Assembly: GCA_050291365.1 (NCBI GenBank) | Contig: JBNKJS010000027.1 | Coordinates: 1-64,000, forward strand | Length of the DNA stretch: 64,000 nucleotides | Direction of reading: 5' to 3' | From: JAAGZL01 sp050291365 | GTDB taxonomy: Bacteria; Pseudomonadota; Gammaproteobacteria; Chromatiales; Chromatiaceae | In this document: one piece after another, positions 51,824 to 60,806 of the stretch | Position numbering within the stretch: the first letter of the stretch is position 1 | How the letters are laid out: the number at the start of each line of letters is the position of its first letter | Notes under the pieces: model-generated | Seen by the model: only the letters and a program-made list of their open reading frames with translations | Told to the model about the DNA's origin: nothing | Database searches by the model: none | Translations under genes and position numbers: made by a program

Positions 51824-52690
51824 TTACTCTTTGCAGAAGCCCAGCATTGCGTTTGCCGCATTAGAGAGAGTTCGAGAGTTATGGGTAACGGCACCTAAGG
51901 TTCGAAACAGGTTAAGACCCTGCATGCTGATAATATGTAGGTCGCTGTTCTTTATCATGATTTCCGGGAGCAGGCTCCATCCAAGGCCGGTGGAGGTCAT
52001 GGTCTTTAGCGTCTCAAGATAGTTTGTTGAAATGGCTACATCTATCTTCAGTTCCTGTGGGGCTAGCGCCTGTTCCAGGATATTGCGGGTGTAGGTCCCA
52101 ACACCCGGGAGCAAGGCGGGGTGTTTTACCAGATCTTCGAGTGTCGGATGTCCCACTTTTGCCAGTGGATGCTCGCGGCTTACCGCAAACTGTAGCGGAT
52201 CGCGCCATAGTTTGGTGATATTAAGATTACCTGGTGCGTCTGTTGGCAGGGTTACAATCCCCATCTCCAGTTTGCCCTGGGCCACTGCGTGACAGGCGGC
52301 CTCTGATCCTAGGAATCTGATGTCTAGTTGTACATTTAGATACCTTTGCCGGAATCTTCTTAGTATGGGTGGTATGCGGTGCAGGCCGATATGGTGGCTT
52401 ATGCCCATAGTGAGGACTCCCGTCACATCACCTGAAAGGTTGGAGATAGAGCGCTGAATATCTTCCATCTCCTGCAGCATATTAATGGCGCGCGGTAGCA
52501 GTTTTCGGCCGGCTTCGTTCAGGTTGGTGGTCTTGCCTATGCGATCGAACAATCTTACCCCAAGTTCGCCCTCAAGGACGGCGATGCGCTTACTCACGGC
52601 CGACTGGGTCAGAAAGACGCGCTCGGCCGCCAGGGAAAAGGAGCTTGTCTCTGCCACGGCCACGAAGATCTTTAAGGTATTTATATCCAT
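51824..52690 (-). CDS. LysR-type transcriptional regulator divergent from leuC
   Basis: A 288-residue LysR regulator. The N-terminal helix-turn-helix reads TLKIFVAVAETSSFSLAAERVFLTQSAVSKRI (in parts), and the ligand-binding domain runs from about residue 90 to the end. It is transcribed away from leuC with a 136-base gap containing a LysR-type inverted repeat, the normal arrangement for a regulator of the divergent operon. A role in leucine pathway control is inferred from position; the inducer is unknown. Confidence 0.94.
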   Translation of the reverse strand: MDINTLKIFVAVAETSSFSLAAERVFLTQSAVSKRIAVLEGELGVRLFDRIGKTTNLNEAGRKLLPRAINMLQEMEDIQRSISNLSGDVTGVLTMGISHHIGLHRIPPILRRFRQRYLNVQLDIRFLGSEAACHAVAQGKLEMGIVTLPTDAPGNLNITKLWRDPLQFAVSREHPLAKVGHPTLEDLVKHPALLPGVGTYTRNILEQALAPQELKIDVAISTNYLETLKTMTSTGLGWSLLPEIMIKNSDLHIISMQGLNLFRTLGAVTHNSRTLSNAANAMLGFCKE

Positions 52691-52730
52691 AGCCTCTTTG
52701 AACCATATTCTCTATGTCACTCCTCAGAGT

Positions 52731-52750
52731 ATATTCCAAAACGGAATCAT
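52731..52750. promoter_or_regulatory. Candidate LysR operator between the regulator and leuC
   Basis: ATTCC (52733-52737) and GGAAT (52743-52747) form a 15-base perfect inverted repeat with a 5-base spacer, including the T-N11-A pattern of LysR sites. It lies about 80 bases before the leuC start and 43 bases from the LysR start. Confidence 0.6.
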
Positions 52751-52826
52751 ATAAAGAAAAAAGATGAATTTGTTTTATATGTTGGTCAAGGCTAATATTC
52801 ACTCAACCATAGATGAGGAATCAAAC

Positions 52827-54230
52827 ATGAGCAGAAAAACTCTCTACGATAAGCTTTGGGACGAGCATGTTGTGCGCACCGATGATGATGGTACCGTATT
52901 GCTCTATATCGACCGGCAGCTGGTGCACGAGGTCACATCGCCCCAGGCCTTTGAAGGACTACGCATGGCTGGGCGCAAGCTATGGCGTACCAGTTCTACT
53001 ATCGCCACCCCTGATCACAATGTTCCTACCAAGGGGCGTAGTGCAGGGATTGATGATCCTATCGCCCGCCTGCAGGTGGAGACCCTGGACCGAAATTGCG
53101 AAGAGTTTGGTGTTACCGAATTCGGAATGAACGACATCCGCCAGGGTGTGGTGCATGTGATGGGCGCTGAGCAGGGTGCGATTCTGCCCGGAATGACCGT
53201 GGTGTGCGGTGACTCCCATACCGCCACCCACGGTGCATTTGGTGCACTGGCTTTTGGTATCGGTACCTCAGAGGTGGAGCATGTACTGGCCACTCAATGC
53301 CTGATCCAGAAGAAATCCAAATCCATGCTAGTGCGCGTGGATGGCGAACTGGGCAGGGGAGTAACCGCCAAAGATATCACCCTTGCCGTTATCGGCAGGT
53401 TAGGTACGGCGGGCGGAACAGGTTATGTGCTTGAGTTTGCTGGCGATGCCATCCGCAATCTCAGCATGGAGGGTCGTCTCACCGTATGCAATATGGCGAT
53501 TGAGGCTGGAGCCCGTGCAGGGATCGTGGCGGTGGATGATACCACCATTAACTACCTCAAGGGCCGTCCCTACGCACCGAAGGGTGCAGAGTGGGAGCAG
53601 GCGGTGGCCGCCTGGCGCAACTATCATAGCGATGAAGGTGCTGAATTCGATGCCGTGCTGGAGATAGATGCCGCCAGCATCGAACCTCAGGTGACCTGGG
53701 GCACTTCTCCGGAGATGGTGCTCTCGGTCGGTTCTGTGGTGCCAAACCCGGATGATGAGAAGGATTCGGTAAAGGCCACAGGTATGCGTCGCGCTCTGGA
53801 ATACATGGGGTTAGAGGCAGGTACCAAACTGGTAGATATTCAACCGGATCATGTATTTATCGGCTCTTGTACCAATGGTCGTATAGAGGATCTGCGCGCA
53901 GCCGCCGTTGTGGCTAAGGGCCGCAAGGTTGCAGCAAATATTAAGCAGGCGCTGGTAGTGCCGGGCACAGGTCTGGTGAAACAGCAGGCGGAAGAAGAGG
54001 GCCTGGATAAGATCTTTATAGATGCCGGTTTTGAGTGGCGTGAGCCTGGCTGTTCCATGTGTCTGGCCATGAATGCGGATCGCCTTAAGCCGGGAGATCG
54101 CTGTGCCTCTACCTCGAATCGCAACTTCGAAGGTCGTCAGGGACAGGGTGGTCGCACCCATCTGGTAAGCCCCGCCATGGCTGCTGCCGCCGCAGTGGAA
54201 GGTCATTTTGTAGATGTGAGAGGGCTTTAA
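52827..54230 (+). CDS. leuC: LeuC, 3-isopropylmalate dehydratase large subunit
   Basis: The 4Fe-4S subunit of isopropylmalate isomerase in leucine synthesis. The 467-residue protein begins MSRKTLYDKLWDEHVV. The aconitase-type cluster cysteines are in GSCTNGRIEDLRAA and GCSMCLAMNAD. VCGDSHTATHGAFGALAFGIG is the family signature. The ATG at 52827 has GAGGAA 7 bases upstream and gives the normal length; starts at 52764 lie inside the promoter region. leuD follows after a repeat element. Confidence 0.98.
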   Translation: MSRKTLYDKLWDEHVVRTDDDGTVLLYIDRQLVHEVTSPQAFEGLRMAGRKLWRTSSTIATPDHNVPTKGRSAGIDDPIARLQVETLDRNCEEFGVTEFGMNDIRQGVVHVMGAEQGAILPGMTVVCGDSHTATHGAFGALAFGIGTSEVEHVLATQCLIQKKSKSMLVRVDGELGRGVTAKDITLAVIGRLGTAGGTGYVLEFAGDAIRNLSMEGRLTVCNMAIEAGARAGIVAVDDTTINYLKGRPYAPKGAEWEQAVAAWRNYHSDEGAEFDAVLEIDAASIEPQVTWGTSPEMVLSVGSVVPNPDDEKDSVKATGMRRALEYMGLEAGTKLVDIQPDHVFIGSCTNGRIEDLRAAAVVAKGRKVAANIKQALVVPGTGLVKQQAEEEGLDKIFIDAGFEWREPGCSMCLAMNADRLKPGDRCASTSNRNFEGRQGQGGRTHLVSPAMAAAAAVEGHFVDVRGL

Positions 54231-54242
54231 TTTAGTAATTTT

Positions 54243-54318
54243 GTCCGCGAATGAACGCTAATAAACGCTAATCTTTTTAATATTAAATTATTTGCGTTAA
54301 TTTACGCTTTTTGCGGAC
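54243..54318. repeat. Miniature inverted-repeat element in the leuC-leuD gap
   Basis: Seventy-six bases with ends GTCCGC and GCGGAC. Inside each arm AACGC or its complement recurs about every ten bases (AATGAACGCTAATAAACGC on the left). It is related to the element at 54992-55136 and would form a hairpin in the leu mRNA. Confidence 0.8.
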
Positions 54319-54342
54319 TCCTTGAAGACAAGGCTAACTATT

Positions 54343-54981
54343 ATGGAAAAATTTGAGACATTTAGCGGCGTTGTTGCCCCACTGGATAGATCCAATGTGG
54401 ATACAGACGCCATCATACCTAAGCAGTTTCTGAAGTCGATCAAGCGAACCGGCTTTGGCCCCTACCTGTTTGATGAGTGGCGCTATCTGGATCACGGCGA
54501 GCCGGATATGGACTGCAGCAACCGTCCACTCAACAGCGAGTTTGTGTTGAATGATGCGCGTTATAAGGCGTCCAGGGTGCTTTTGACCCGTGAGAACTTC
54601 GGTTGTGGTTCATCCCGTGAGCATGCCCCATGGGCATTGGCCGATTTTGGCTTTAAGGTGATTCTGGCCCCAAGCTTTGCTGACATCTTCTTTAACAACT
54701 GTTTTAAGAACGGCATATTACCAATAGTGCTTGAGGATGCTGTTATAGATAGTTTGTTTGCCAAGACCTCTGGCGAACAGGCTATGGAGATGACTGTGGA
54801 CCTGGAGGCTCAGGAGTTACGCCTTGGCGATGGCGAGACCGTCGGCTTTGAGGTAGATGAGTTCCGCAAGCAGTGTCTGCTGGAGGGTCTGGACGATATC
54901 GGCCTGACTCTGCGCCACAGTGATGAGATCAAGGCGTTTGAACAGAAGCGGCGTGAGCAGGCTCCGTGGATTTTTGCCTAA
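54343..54981 (+). CDS. leuD: LeuD, 3-isopropylmalate dehydratase small subunit
   Basis: The small subunit of the same isomerase. The 212-residue protein starts MEKFETFSGVVAPLDRSNVDTDAIIP and includes NFGCGSSREHAPWAL, the swivelling-domain signature. Length is normal (about 200-215). The ATG at 54343 has AAGG 9 bases upstream; an upstream TTG at 54322 is unlikely. It is separated from leuC and from leuB by repeat elements, so the operon may be expressed through structured intercistronic RNA. Confidence 0.97.
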   Translation: MEKFETFSGVVAPLDRSNVDTDAIIPKQFLKSIKRTGFGPYLFDEWRYLDHGEPDMDCSNRPLNSEFVLNDARYKASRVLLTRENFGCGSSREHAPWALADFGFKVILAPSFADIFFNNCFKNGILPIVLEDAVIDSLFAKTSGEQAMEMTVDLEAQELRLGDGETVGFEVDEFRKQCLLEGLDDIGLTLRHSDEIKAFEQKRREQAPWIFA

Positions 54982-54991
54982 TAGAACAACA

Positions 54992-55136
54992 GTCCGCAAA
55001 TGAACGCTAATTATGTTTTTGGCTTATGAATGAAAAAGCGGAAATAATGGCATTTTATGTTCTGTGCTTTTAACGTTGATGTTATTGCTTGACTGGTATT
55101 GTTTATATTTGCGTTCATTAGCGTTTATTTGCGGAT
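54992..55136. repeat. Miniature inverted-repeat element in the leuD-leuB gap
   Basis: One hundred forty-five bases with ends GTCCGCAAATGAACGCTAAT and its near-complement ATTAGCGTTTATTTGCGGA. The left and right arms match closely those of the 54243-54318 element, while the middle is unrelated AT-rich sequence. No coding potential is visible. Confidence 0.85.
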
Positions 55137-55165
55137 TATTTAACAAATAAGGATTGAATAAAACT

Positions 55166-56245
55166 ATGAGTAAGAAGATTCTGGTACTACCGGGTGACGG
55201 CATTGGTCAGGAGATCGTTGCTGAGGCCATGAAGGTTATCAACTGTCTGCAGAACGATTTCGGTCTGGATGTTGAGGTGGACGAGGCATTGGTGGGCGGA
55301 AGTGCCTATGATGCCGCTGGACACCCACTGCCAGAGGCCACCCTGGATCTGGCCAGAGAGGCAGATGCGGTGCTGTTGGGTGCTGTGGGTGGTACTAAGT
55401 GGGAGTCTCTTGACATCTCCCTGCGCCCGGAGAAGGGTCTACTAGGTCTACGCAAGGAGTTGGGTCTGTTCGCCAACCTGCGTCCGGCCATCCTCTATCC
55501 GCAACTGGCGGACGCCTCCACTCTGAAGCCGGAGGTGGTGTCTGGTCTGGATATCATGATTGTGCGGGAACTCACCGGAGGTATCTATTTCGGTCAGCCC
55601 CGAGGTGTGAAAGAGCTGGAATCAGGTGAGAAAGAGGGTTTCAACACCCTGGTATACAGGGAGTCTGAGGTGGATCGCATTATGCGCGTTGCTATGGATA
55701 TCGCTATGAAGCGTAACAAGCAGGTCTGTTCTGTGGATAAGGCCAATGTGCTGGAGTGCACAGAGATGTGGCGTGATGTAGCAATCAAGGTAGGTAAGGA
55801 TTATCCTGAGGTGGAGTTGTCCCATATGTATGTGGATAATGCCGCCATGCAGCTGGTGCGTGCGCCCAAACAGTTTGATGTGATGGTTACTACCAACATG
55901 TTTGGTGATATTCTCTCCGATTGTGCCGCCATGCTTACCGGCTCTATAGGTATGCTGCCTTCGGCCTCCCTGGATGAGAATGGCAAGGGCATGTATGAGC
56001 CGATTCATGGATCTGCTCCGGACATCGCTGGCAAGGGTGTGGCTAACCCTCTCGCCACTATCCTGTCGGTGGCCATGATGTTGCGTTACTCTCTGGACAG
56101 TGCGGATATGGCAGAACGAATTGAGAAGGCTGTGGACCAGGTATTGGATCAGGGTCTGCGTACACCTGATATCATGTCCAAAGGCAGTAAAGAGGTTGGT
56201 ACCATAGAGATGGGGGATGCGGTGGTTGCTGCCCTCAAGGGTTAA
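55166..56245 (+). CDS. leuB: LeuB, 3-isopropylmalate dehydrogenase
   Basis: NAD-dependent decarboxylating dehydrogenase, the third step of leucine synthesis. The 359-residue protein begins MSKKILVLPGDGIGQEIVAEAMK. Substrate and metal motifs are RPAILYPQL, RELTGGIYFGQPRG and NMFGDILSDCAAMLTGSIGM; the NAD part is EPIHGSAPDIAGKGVANPLA. The ATG at 55166 is chosen for the canonical start; AAGGA lies 12 bases upstream, a slightly long spacing. Confidence 0.98.
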   Translation: MSKKILVLPGDGIGQEIVAEAMKVINCLQNDFGLDVEVDEALVGGSAYDAAGHPLPEATLDLAREADAVLLGAVGGTKWESLDISLRPEKGLLGLRKELGLFANLRPAILYPQLADASTLKPEVVSGLDIMIVRELTGGIYFGQPRGVKELESGEKEGFNTLVYRESEVDRIMRVAMDIAMKRNKQVCSVDKANVLECTEMWRDVAIKVGKDYPEVELSHMYVDNAAMQLVRAPKQFDVMVTTNMFGDILSDCAAMLTGSIGMLPSASLDENGKGMYEPIHGSAPDIAGKGVANPLATILSVAMMLRYSLDSADMAERIEKAVDQVLDQGLRTPDIMSKGSKEVGTIEMGDAVVAALKG

Positions 56246-56259
56246 TTATTTATAGTACA

Positions 56260-56286
56260 GGTAGCTCTTAATTGTTCAGAGCTACC
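56260..56286. repeat. Perfect intercistronic hairpin between leuB and asd
   Basis: GGTAGCTCT and AGAGCTACC form a 9-bp perfect stem with a 9-base loop. Only ATGATTTAATTT follows, so termination would be weak; it may act as a partial terminator or RNA stabiliser between leuB and asd. Confidence 0.6.
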
Positions 56287-56315
56287 ATGATTTAATTTAG
56301 AGAGTACATAAGGTG

Positions 56316-57437
56316 ATGAATAAGCGCATAGGCTTTGTTGGTTGGCGTGGCATGGTCGGATCTGTCTTGATGGACCGCATGTTGGAAGAGAAAGACTTTG
56401 ACCTAATAGATGAGCCTGTTTTCTTCACCACCTCCCAGGTTGGTCAGAACGGTCCAAATATCGGCAAGGATATTCCTCTACTAAAAGACGCCGGTGATAT
56501 TGATGAGCTGAAGTCCATGGATATCATCGTCTCCTGTCAGGGCGGCAGCTATACCAAAGAGGTATTCCCCAAGTTACGCTCTGCTGGTTGGGACGGCTAC
56601 TGGATTGATGCTGCATCAGCCCTGCGTATGGATAGAGATAGCGTCATCATTCTTGATCCAGTGAACGAATCTTTAATTAAAGATTCGATCAAATCCGGGG
56701 TGAAGAACTATATCGGAGGCAACTGTACCGTCAGTTTGATGCTGATGGGGCTTGGTGGTCTGTTTCAACATGACCTGATTGAGTGGATGACAGCCATGAC
56801 CTACCAGGCTGCATCTGGTGCTGGCGCAAAGAACATGCGAGAACTGCTAAGCCAGATGGGTAGCGCCCACTCAGCTGTGGCATCTTTGCTGGAGGATCCT
56901 TCATCAGCCATCCTGGATATCGACCGAATTGTGGCAGAAAAGCTGCGTAGCAGCGAGTTTCCAACAGACAACTTTGGAGTGCCTCTGGCCGGCAGCCTGA
57001 TTCCCTGGATTGACACCAAACTAGAGAATGGTCAGAGCCGCGAGGAGTGGAAAGGCGGTGTGGAGACCAACAAGATATTGGGTCGAGAAGAGAGTCCAAT
57101 TCCTATCGATGGTATCTGCGTGCGCATTGGTGCTATGCGTTCCCATAGCCAAGCTCTAACCATTAAGCTGAAGCAGGACCTACCGCTGGATGAGATTGAA
57201 GATATTTTGTCCAGTGCTAACGATTGGGTAAAGGTAATACCAAACGAGCGGGACATTACTTCAAAAGAGCTTACCCCTGCAAAAGTAACAGGAACTTTGA
57301 GCGTTCCAGTGGGTAGATTGCGCAAACTTGCCATGGGTAGTAGCTATCTATCTGCCTTTACAGTGGGTGATCAACTGTTGTGGGGTGCGGCGGAACCACT
57401 TCGCAGAATGCTCAGGATAGTTCTACAAGGAGCTTAA
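56316..57437 (+). CDS. asd: Asd, aspartate-semialdehyde dehydrogenase
   Basis: The NADPH-dependent enzyme that makes aspartate semialdehyde for lysine, threonine, methionine and diaminopimelate. The 373-residue protein begins MNKRIGFVGWRGMVGSVLMDRM with the NADP loop. The catalytic Cys is in GGNCTVSLMLMG, and the His in RIGAMRSHSQALT. It belongs to the long gammaproteobacterial type (E. coli 367). The ATG at 56316 is preferred over GTG at 56313. The leuB-asd-fimV-truA order is conserved in Pseudomonas and relatives. Confidence 0.98.
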   Translation: MNKRIGFVGWRGMVGSVLMDRMLEEKDFDLIDEPVFFTTSQVGQNGPNIGKDIPLLKDAGDIDELKSMDIIVSCQGGSYTKEVFPKLRSAGWDGYWIDAASALRMDRDSVIILDPVNESLIKDSIKSGVKNYIGGNCTVSLMLMGLGGLFQHDLIEWMTAMTYQAASGAGAKNMRELLSQMGSAHSAVASLLEDPSSAILDIDRIVAEKLRSSEFPTDNFGVPLAGSLIPWIDTKLENGQSREEWKGGVETNKILGREESPIPIDGICVRIGAMRSHSQALTIKLKQDLPLDEIEDILSSANDWVKVIPNERDITSKELTPAKVTGTLSVPVGRLRKLAMGSSYLSAFTVGDQLLWGAAEPLRRMLRIVLQGA

Positions 57438-57655
57438 TCTGCTTGACGAAGCGTGAAATATGCTGTAATAATTTTGGAAAAATTCCATTTATAAGCTATA
57501 GTTAGCGGTGAAATTTTAAGTTCATTCTATATTTTGCCGGTAAATTGGCACAATATGGAATGGCAGTATCAGTATTTAGTAAGTGTGCTTTGGGTTTTTT
57601 GCGTTTTATCGAACAACAATTGTTCATCTGGAATGGATGTAAATTAGGGGGAGAC

Positions 57656-60600
57656 ATGGTTCGTAAATTATCTCTGATGTTGGTTTTGACATTAGGGCTT
57701 GTACCGCTTGCGGCACAGGCGCTCGGACTGGGCGATATTAAATTGAACTCTGCCCTTAACCAAAAATTCAATGCTGAAATAAAACTCATGTCATTGTCTA
57801 AGGGCGAAATCCATGATGTTAGGGTCAATATGGCATCGGATGAGGCGTTCAAAAGGTCCGGGGTTGATCGAACCTTTCTTTTGACCACCCTAAGGTTCAA
57901 GCCAGAACAGAAGCCGGATGGAACAAACATCATCAGGATAACGACTGATGAGCCTATTCGTGAACCTTTTTTGAATTTTCTTATAGAGGTCAACTGGCCA
58001 AAGGGTAGACTGGTCAGGGAATACACTGTGCTGTTGGATCCGCCTGTTACTCTTGAGCGTAAGCCAGCTCCAGTCCAGGCTCCAATTCAAGCCCCGAAGG
58101 CAGTGAAAGAACCTGCAGCTCCAGCCGAGGCTGCTCCAGTTATACAATCACCTCCGGTCAGTGATGCCCCTTATACTGGCGATGTCGATGAGTTGAAGGT
58201 CCAGAATAATCAGTCACTGTGGGTTATTGCGCGTAAGCACCAGCACAAAGGCGTAGATCATACCCGCATGATGATGGCTATTTACAACGCCAATCCTAAC
58301 GCGTTTATCAAAAGCAATATAAATAGGCTCAAGAAAGGCGCAATCCTAAGAATTCCAGAGAAAAAAGATGTACTGAAGCTTGGTGTTAGAGAAGCACAAA
58401 GTGAGTATAAACGGCATGTGGATGAGTGGCAGGCCGATCGTCTAGGGGTCAATAAGAAGGACGAACCAGAAATAGCAGCGGACACTGAACAAGAACAGGA
58501 TGATATTAAGGCCGAGGAGAAGATCTCAGAAGAGCCGAAAGCGGAAGAAGCTAAGGAAGAAACAGAGCTGAAAGCAGAAGCAGGCCCAACGACTGATGAA
58601 GAGAAGCCGGCAGAAGCAGCTAAGAAGGCTACTTCTACTGAAGAAACCAAAGCAGAGGAAAAGGTAGCTCAGGAATCCAAGGCTGAAGAAGAGATGTCTG
58701 TGCCTGGAGCAGAGCTCAAGATTGCAACGGCGCGCCCAGAGGGTAAGGGTGAAGCAGGTCCCAGCGAGGATGAGTCCTCAGAAAAGACTGTTGCCAGACT
58801 GAAACAAGAGCTTCTGATTCTGGAAGAGAGCGCAGAGAGTGTTCGCGGTGAAAACGAAGAGCTTTCTTCAAGAGTAACAGACCTTGAAGATCAACTGAAA
58901 GACCTTGAGCGCATACTGGAGTTGAAAAACAAGCAGTTTGCGACACTGCAGGCCGCCCTTGCAAAGAGTAAAAAGGAGCAGATTCTTCTAGCAGAGAGTC
59001 AGAAGCAACAGGAAGCAAAGGAAGAGCAAAAGCCTGAAGTAGAGGCCGTAAAGGAAGAGCAAAAGCCTGAAATGGAGGCTGTGAAGGAAGAGCCTAAAGA
59101 AGAGAAAAAACCTGAAGCAGTCGTGGCAAAGGTTGAACCCAAGGATGTAACAAAGCCAGAGGCGGTGGTAACAAAAGAAGAGCCTAAGGAAGAAGCCAAG
59201 GTTCAACAGAAACAACCTGAGCCTACTGTGGAAGTAGTCAAACCGAAACCAGTGGTCGAGCCAGTGAAGCAGGACTCAGTGGTAAAACCTTTACCAGAAG
59301 ATACAAAACAGCCTGCTAAGGTTGTAGTGACAACTCCAAAGGAAGAGTCTGAGCCGAGTTTACTTGGCGCTATTGTGACCAGCCCAACCCTGCTTGGCCT
59401 AGCAATTGCGGTAATTTTGATCCCGCTTGCACTGGTGTGGATGCTTATGAGTCGTAAGCGTACAAATACAGCAGATTTTCAGGAGAGTATCCTTCTTAAT
59501 ACGATTGATGATGAGGTGGAAAGCAGCACTCTTAATGAGGCCAACAACATACCTGCTCATACTGAAGAGACGTCATTCTTAAGCGATTTTTCTCCAAGCG
59601 ACATTGATGCCTTGCAAGATGAGACTGGTGAGGTCGATCCGTTGTCTGAGGCGGACGTATATATAGCCTACGGTAGATATCAGCAGGCTGAAGAGCTGAT
59701 TCGTCAGGCAATTGATAAAGAGCCAGAAAGAGATGCGCTAAAGCACAAGCTGTTTGAGATTCTATATGCGACGAAAGATTCCAATGGTTTTGTCAAGCTT
59801 GTTGAAGAGGCATCAGGAACCGCTGTAGAGACAAATGATAACGAGGCTTGGCAGCGAGTTCTTTCCATGGGAAAGATGCTGTTGCCTTCGCATCCTAAAT
59901 TTACCGATGCTGCTGAAATAAGTGCAGATGACGACCTGTTTTCGCTAGATGATGATCTTCTAGAAGAGGATCTGGGTGAGAGTGATTTTGCTGATCTCGA
60001 TGAAACCTTGACCCAAGCTGAGTTTGGTGGCGGAGCAGGGGCCAAGCCATCAACGACAAGTGAACAGGCTGAAACAGATGAAGGGAAATTGTCAGATGAC
60101 ACACTTGATTTTTCAAATGACCTAGATGATACGGGCGCCGGGCTGGAAGATCTCGATTTTGAGAGCAACATGGATGAAGACTTTATCAGTGCCGCACTTG
60201 ATGAGCTTGAAGAGTTGGATGAAACATTAGTTACTCCTGAGGATGGTAAAAAGCAAGCCAGTACAGAAGATGACTCTGATGATGAATTTACCCTAACACT
60301 TTCTGACCTGGAAGATGAGGGAGAGAAGACGATACTATCGCTGCAGGATGAACTCTCCTCCGAAGAGAGTGGTGCATCTGCTGAACTGGAGAATCTAGAT
60401 GCCTTCTCTTTGCCTGAAGAGGATGTGCTGGCAAATGAGCTGGAAGAGACAAGTCTAGATATTCCAGATACAGAATCTGAAGAGGGGGATAGTGAGCTGG
60501 TCTCCTTAGGTGATCTGGACGTAGATCTGTCAATCTCAGAGGATACTCCGGATGAGATTGCTACAAAGATTGATCTTGCTCAAGCCTATATAGAGATGGG

Positions 60601-60700
60601 TGATAAAGATGGTGCGCTAGACATATTGGATGAGGTTTTGAATGAGGGAGACGCCACGCAAAAGGAAAAGGCACAGAAGATCAAGGATTCTATCTCATAG
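57656..60700 (+). CDS. fimV: FimV-like polar hub protein
   Basis: An inner membrane, peptidoglycan-binding protein that organises the cell pole and type IV pili. The 1014-residue protein has a signal peptide (MVRKLSLMLVLTLGLVPLAAQA), the FimV N-terminal domain (LGLGDIKLNSALNQKFNAEI), a LysM domain (about 177-237), a long Glu/Lys/Pro repeat region (about 270-565) with a coiled coil, one membrane helix (about 575-600), a very acidic cytoplasmic part and the C-terminal FimV TPR motif (KIDLAQAYIEMGDKDGALDILDEVL). The repeat region contains tandem KPEAVV/KEEPKEE units. The ATG at 57656 has GGGGGAG upstream. Confidence 0.95.
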   Translation: MVRKLSLMLVLTLGLVPLAAQALGLGDIKLNSALNQKFNAEIKLMSLSKGEIHDVRVNMASDEAFKRSGVDRTFLLTTLRFKPEQKPDGTNIIRITTDEPIREPFLNFLIEVNWPKGRLVREYTVLLDPPVTLERKPAPVQAPIQAPKAVKEPAAPAEAAPVIQSPPVSDAPYTGDVDELKVQNNQSLWVIARKHQHKGVDHTRMMMAIYNANPNAFIKSNINRLKKGAILRIPEKKDVLKLGVREAQSEYKRHVDEWQADRLGVNKKDEPEIAADTEQEQDDIKAEEKISEEPKAEEAKEETELKAEAGPTTDEEKPAEAAKKATSTEETKAEEKVAQESKAEEEMSVPGAELKIATARPEGKGEAGPSEDESSEKTVARLKQELLILEESAESVRGENEELSSRVTDLEDQLKDLERILELKNKQFATLQAALAKSKKEQILLAESQKQQEAKEEQKPEVEAVKEEQKPEMEAVKEEPKEEKKPEAVVAKVEPKDVTKPEAVVTKEEPKEEAKVQQKQPEPTVEVVKPKPVVEPVKQDSVVKPLPEDTKQPAKVVVTTPKEESEPSLLGAIVTSPTLLGLAIAVILIPLALVWMLMSRKRTNTADFQESILLNTIDDEVESSTLNEANNIPAHTEETSFLSDFSPSDIDALQDETGEVDPLSEADVYIAYGRYQQAEELIRQAIDKEPERDALKHKLFEILYATKDSNGFVKLVEEASGTAVETNDNEAWQRVLSMGKMLLPSHPKFTDAAEISADDDLFSLDDDLLEEDLGESDFADLDETLTQAEFGGGAGAKPSTTSEQAETDEGKLSDDTLDFSNDLDDTGAGLEDLDFESNMDEDFISAALDELEELDETLVTPEDGKKQASTEDDSDDEFTLTLSDLEDEGEKTILSLQDELSSEESGASAELENLDAFSLPEEDVLANELEETSLDIPDTESEEGDSELVSLGDLDVDLSISEDTPDEIATKIDLAQAYIEMGDKDGALDILDEVLNEGDATQKEKAQKIKDSIS

Positions 60701-60737
60701 AGATATTGCACTAAATAATAATTAGATCTTAACATTC

Positions 60738-60772
60738 GAGAGGCGCACCCAGGTGCGTCTCTTGTCTTTGTT
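60738..60772 (+). terminator. Probable terminator after fimV
   Basis: AGAGGCGCACC pairs with GGTGCGTCTCT (one G-T pair), followed by T-rich sequence TTGTCTTTGTT. It lies about 40 bases after the fimV stop and separates it from truA. Confidence 0.75.
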
Positions 60773-60806
60773 GGCACATAAAGATTACAGATAGCGAGTA
60801 AACTTA

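Noticed and set aside
58990..59220. Repetitive DNA in fimV considered as a separate repeat element
   Set aside because: It encodes the in-frame Glu/Lys/Pro tandem region typical of FimV proteins.
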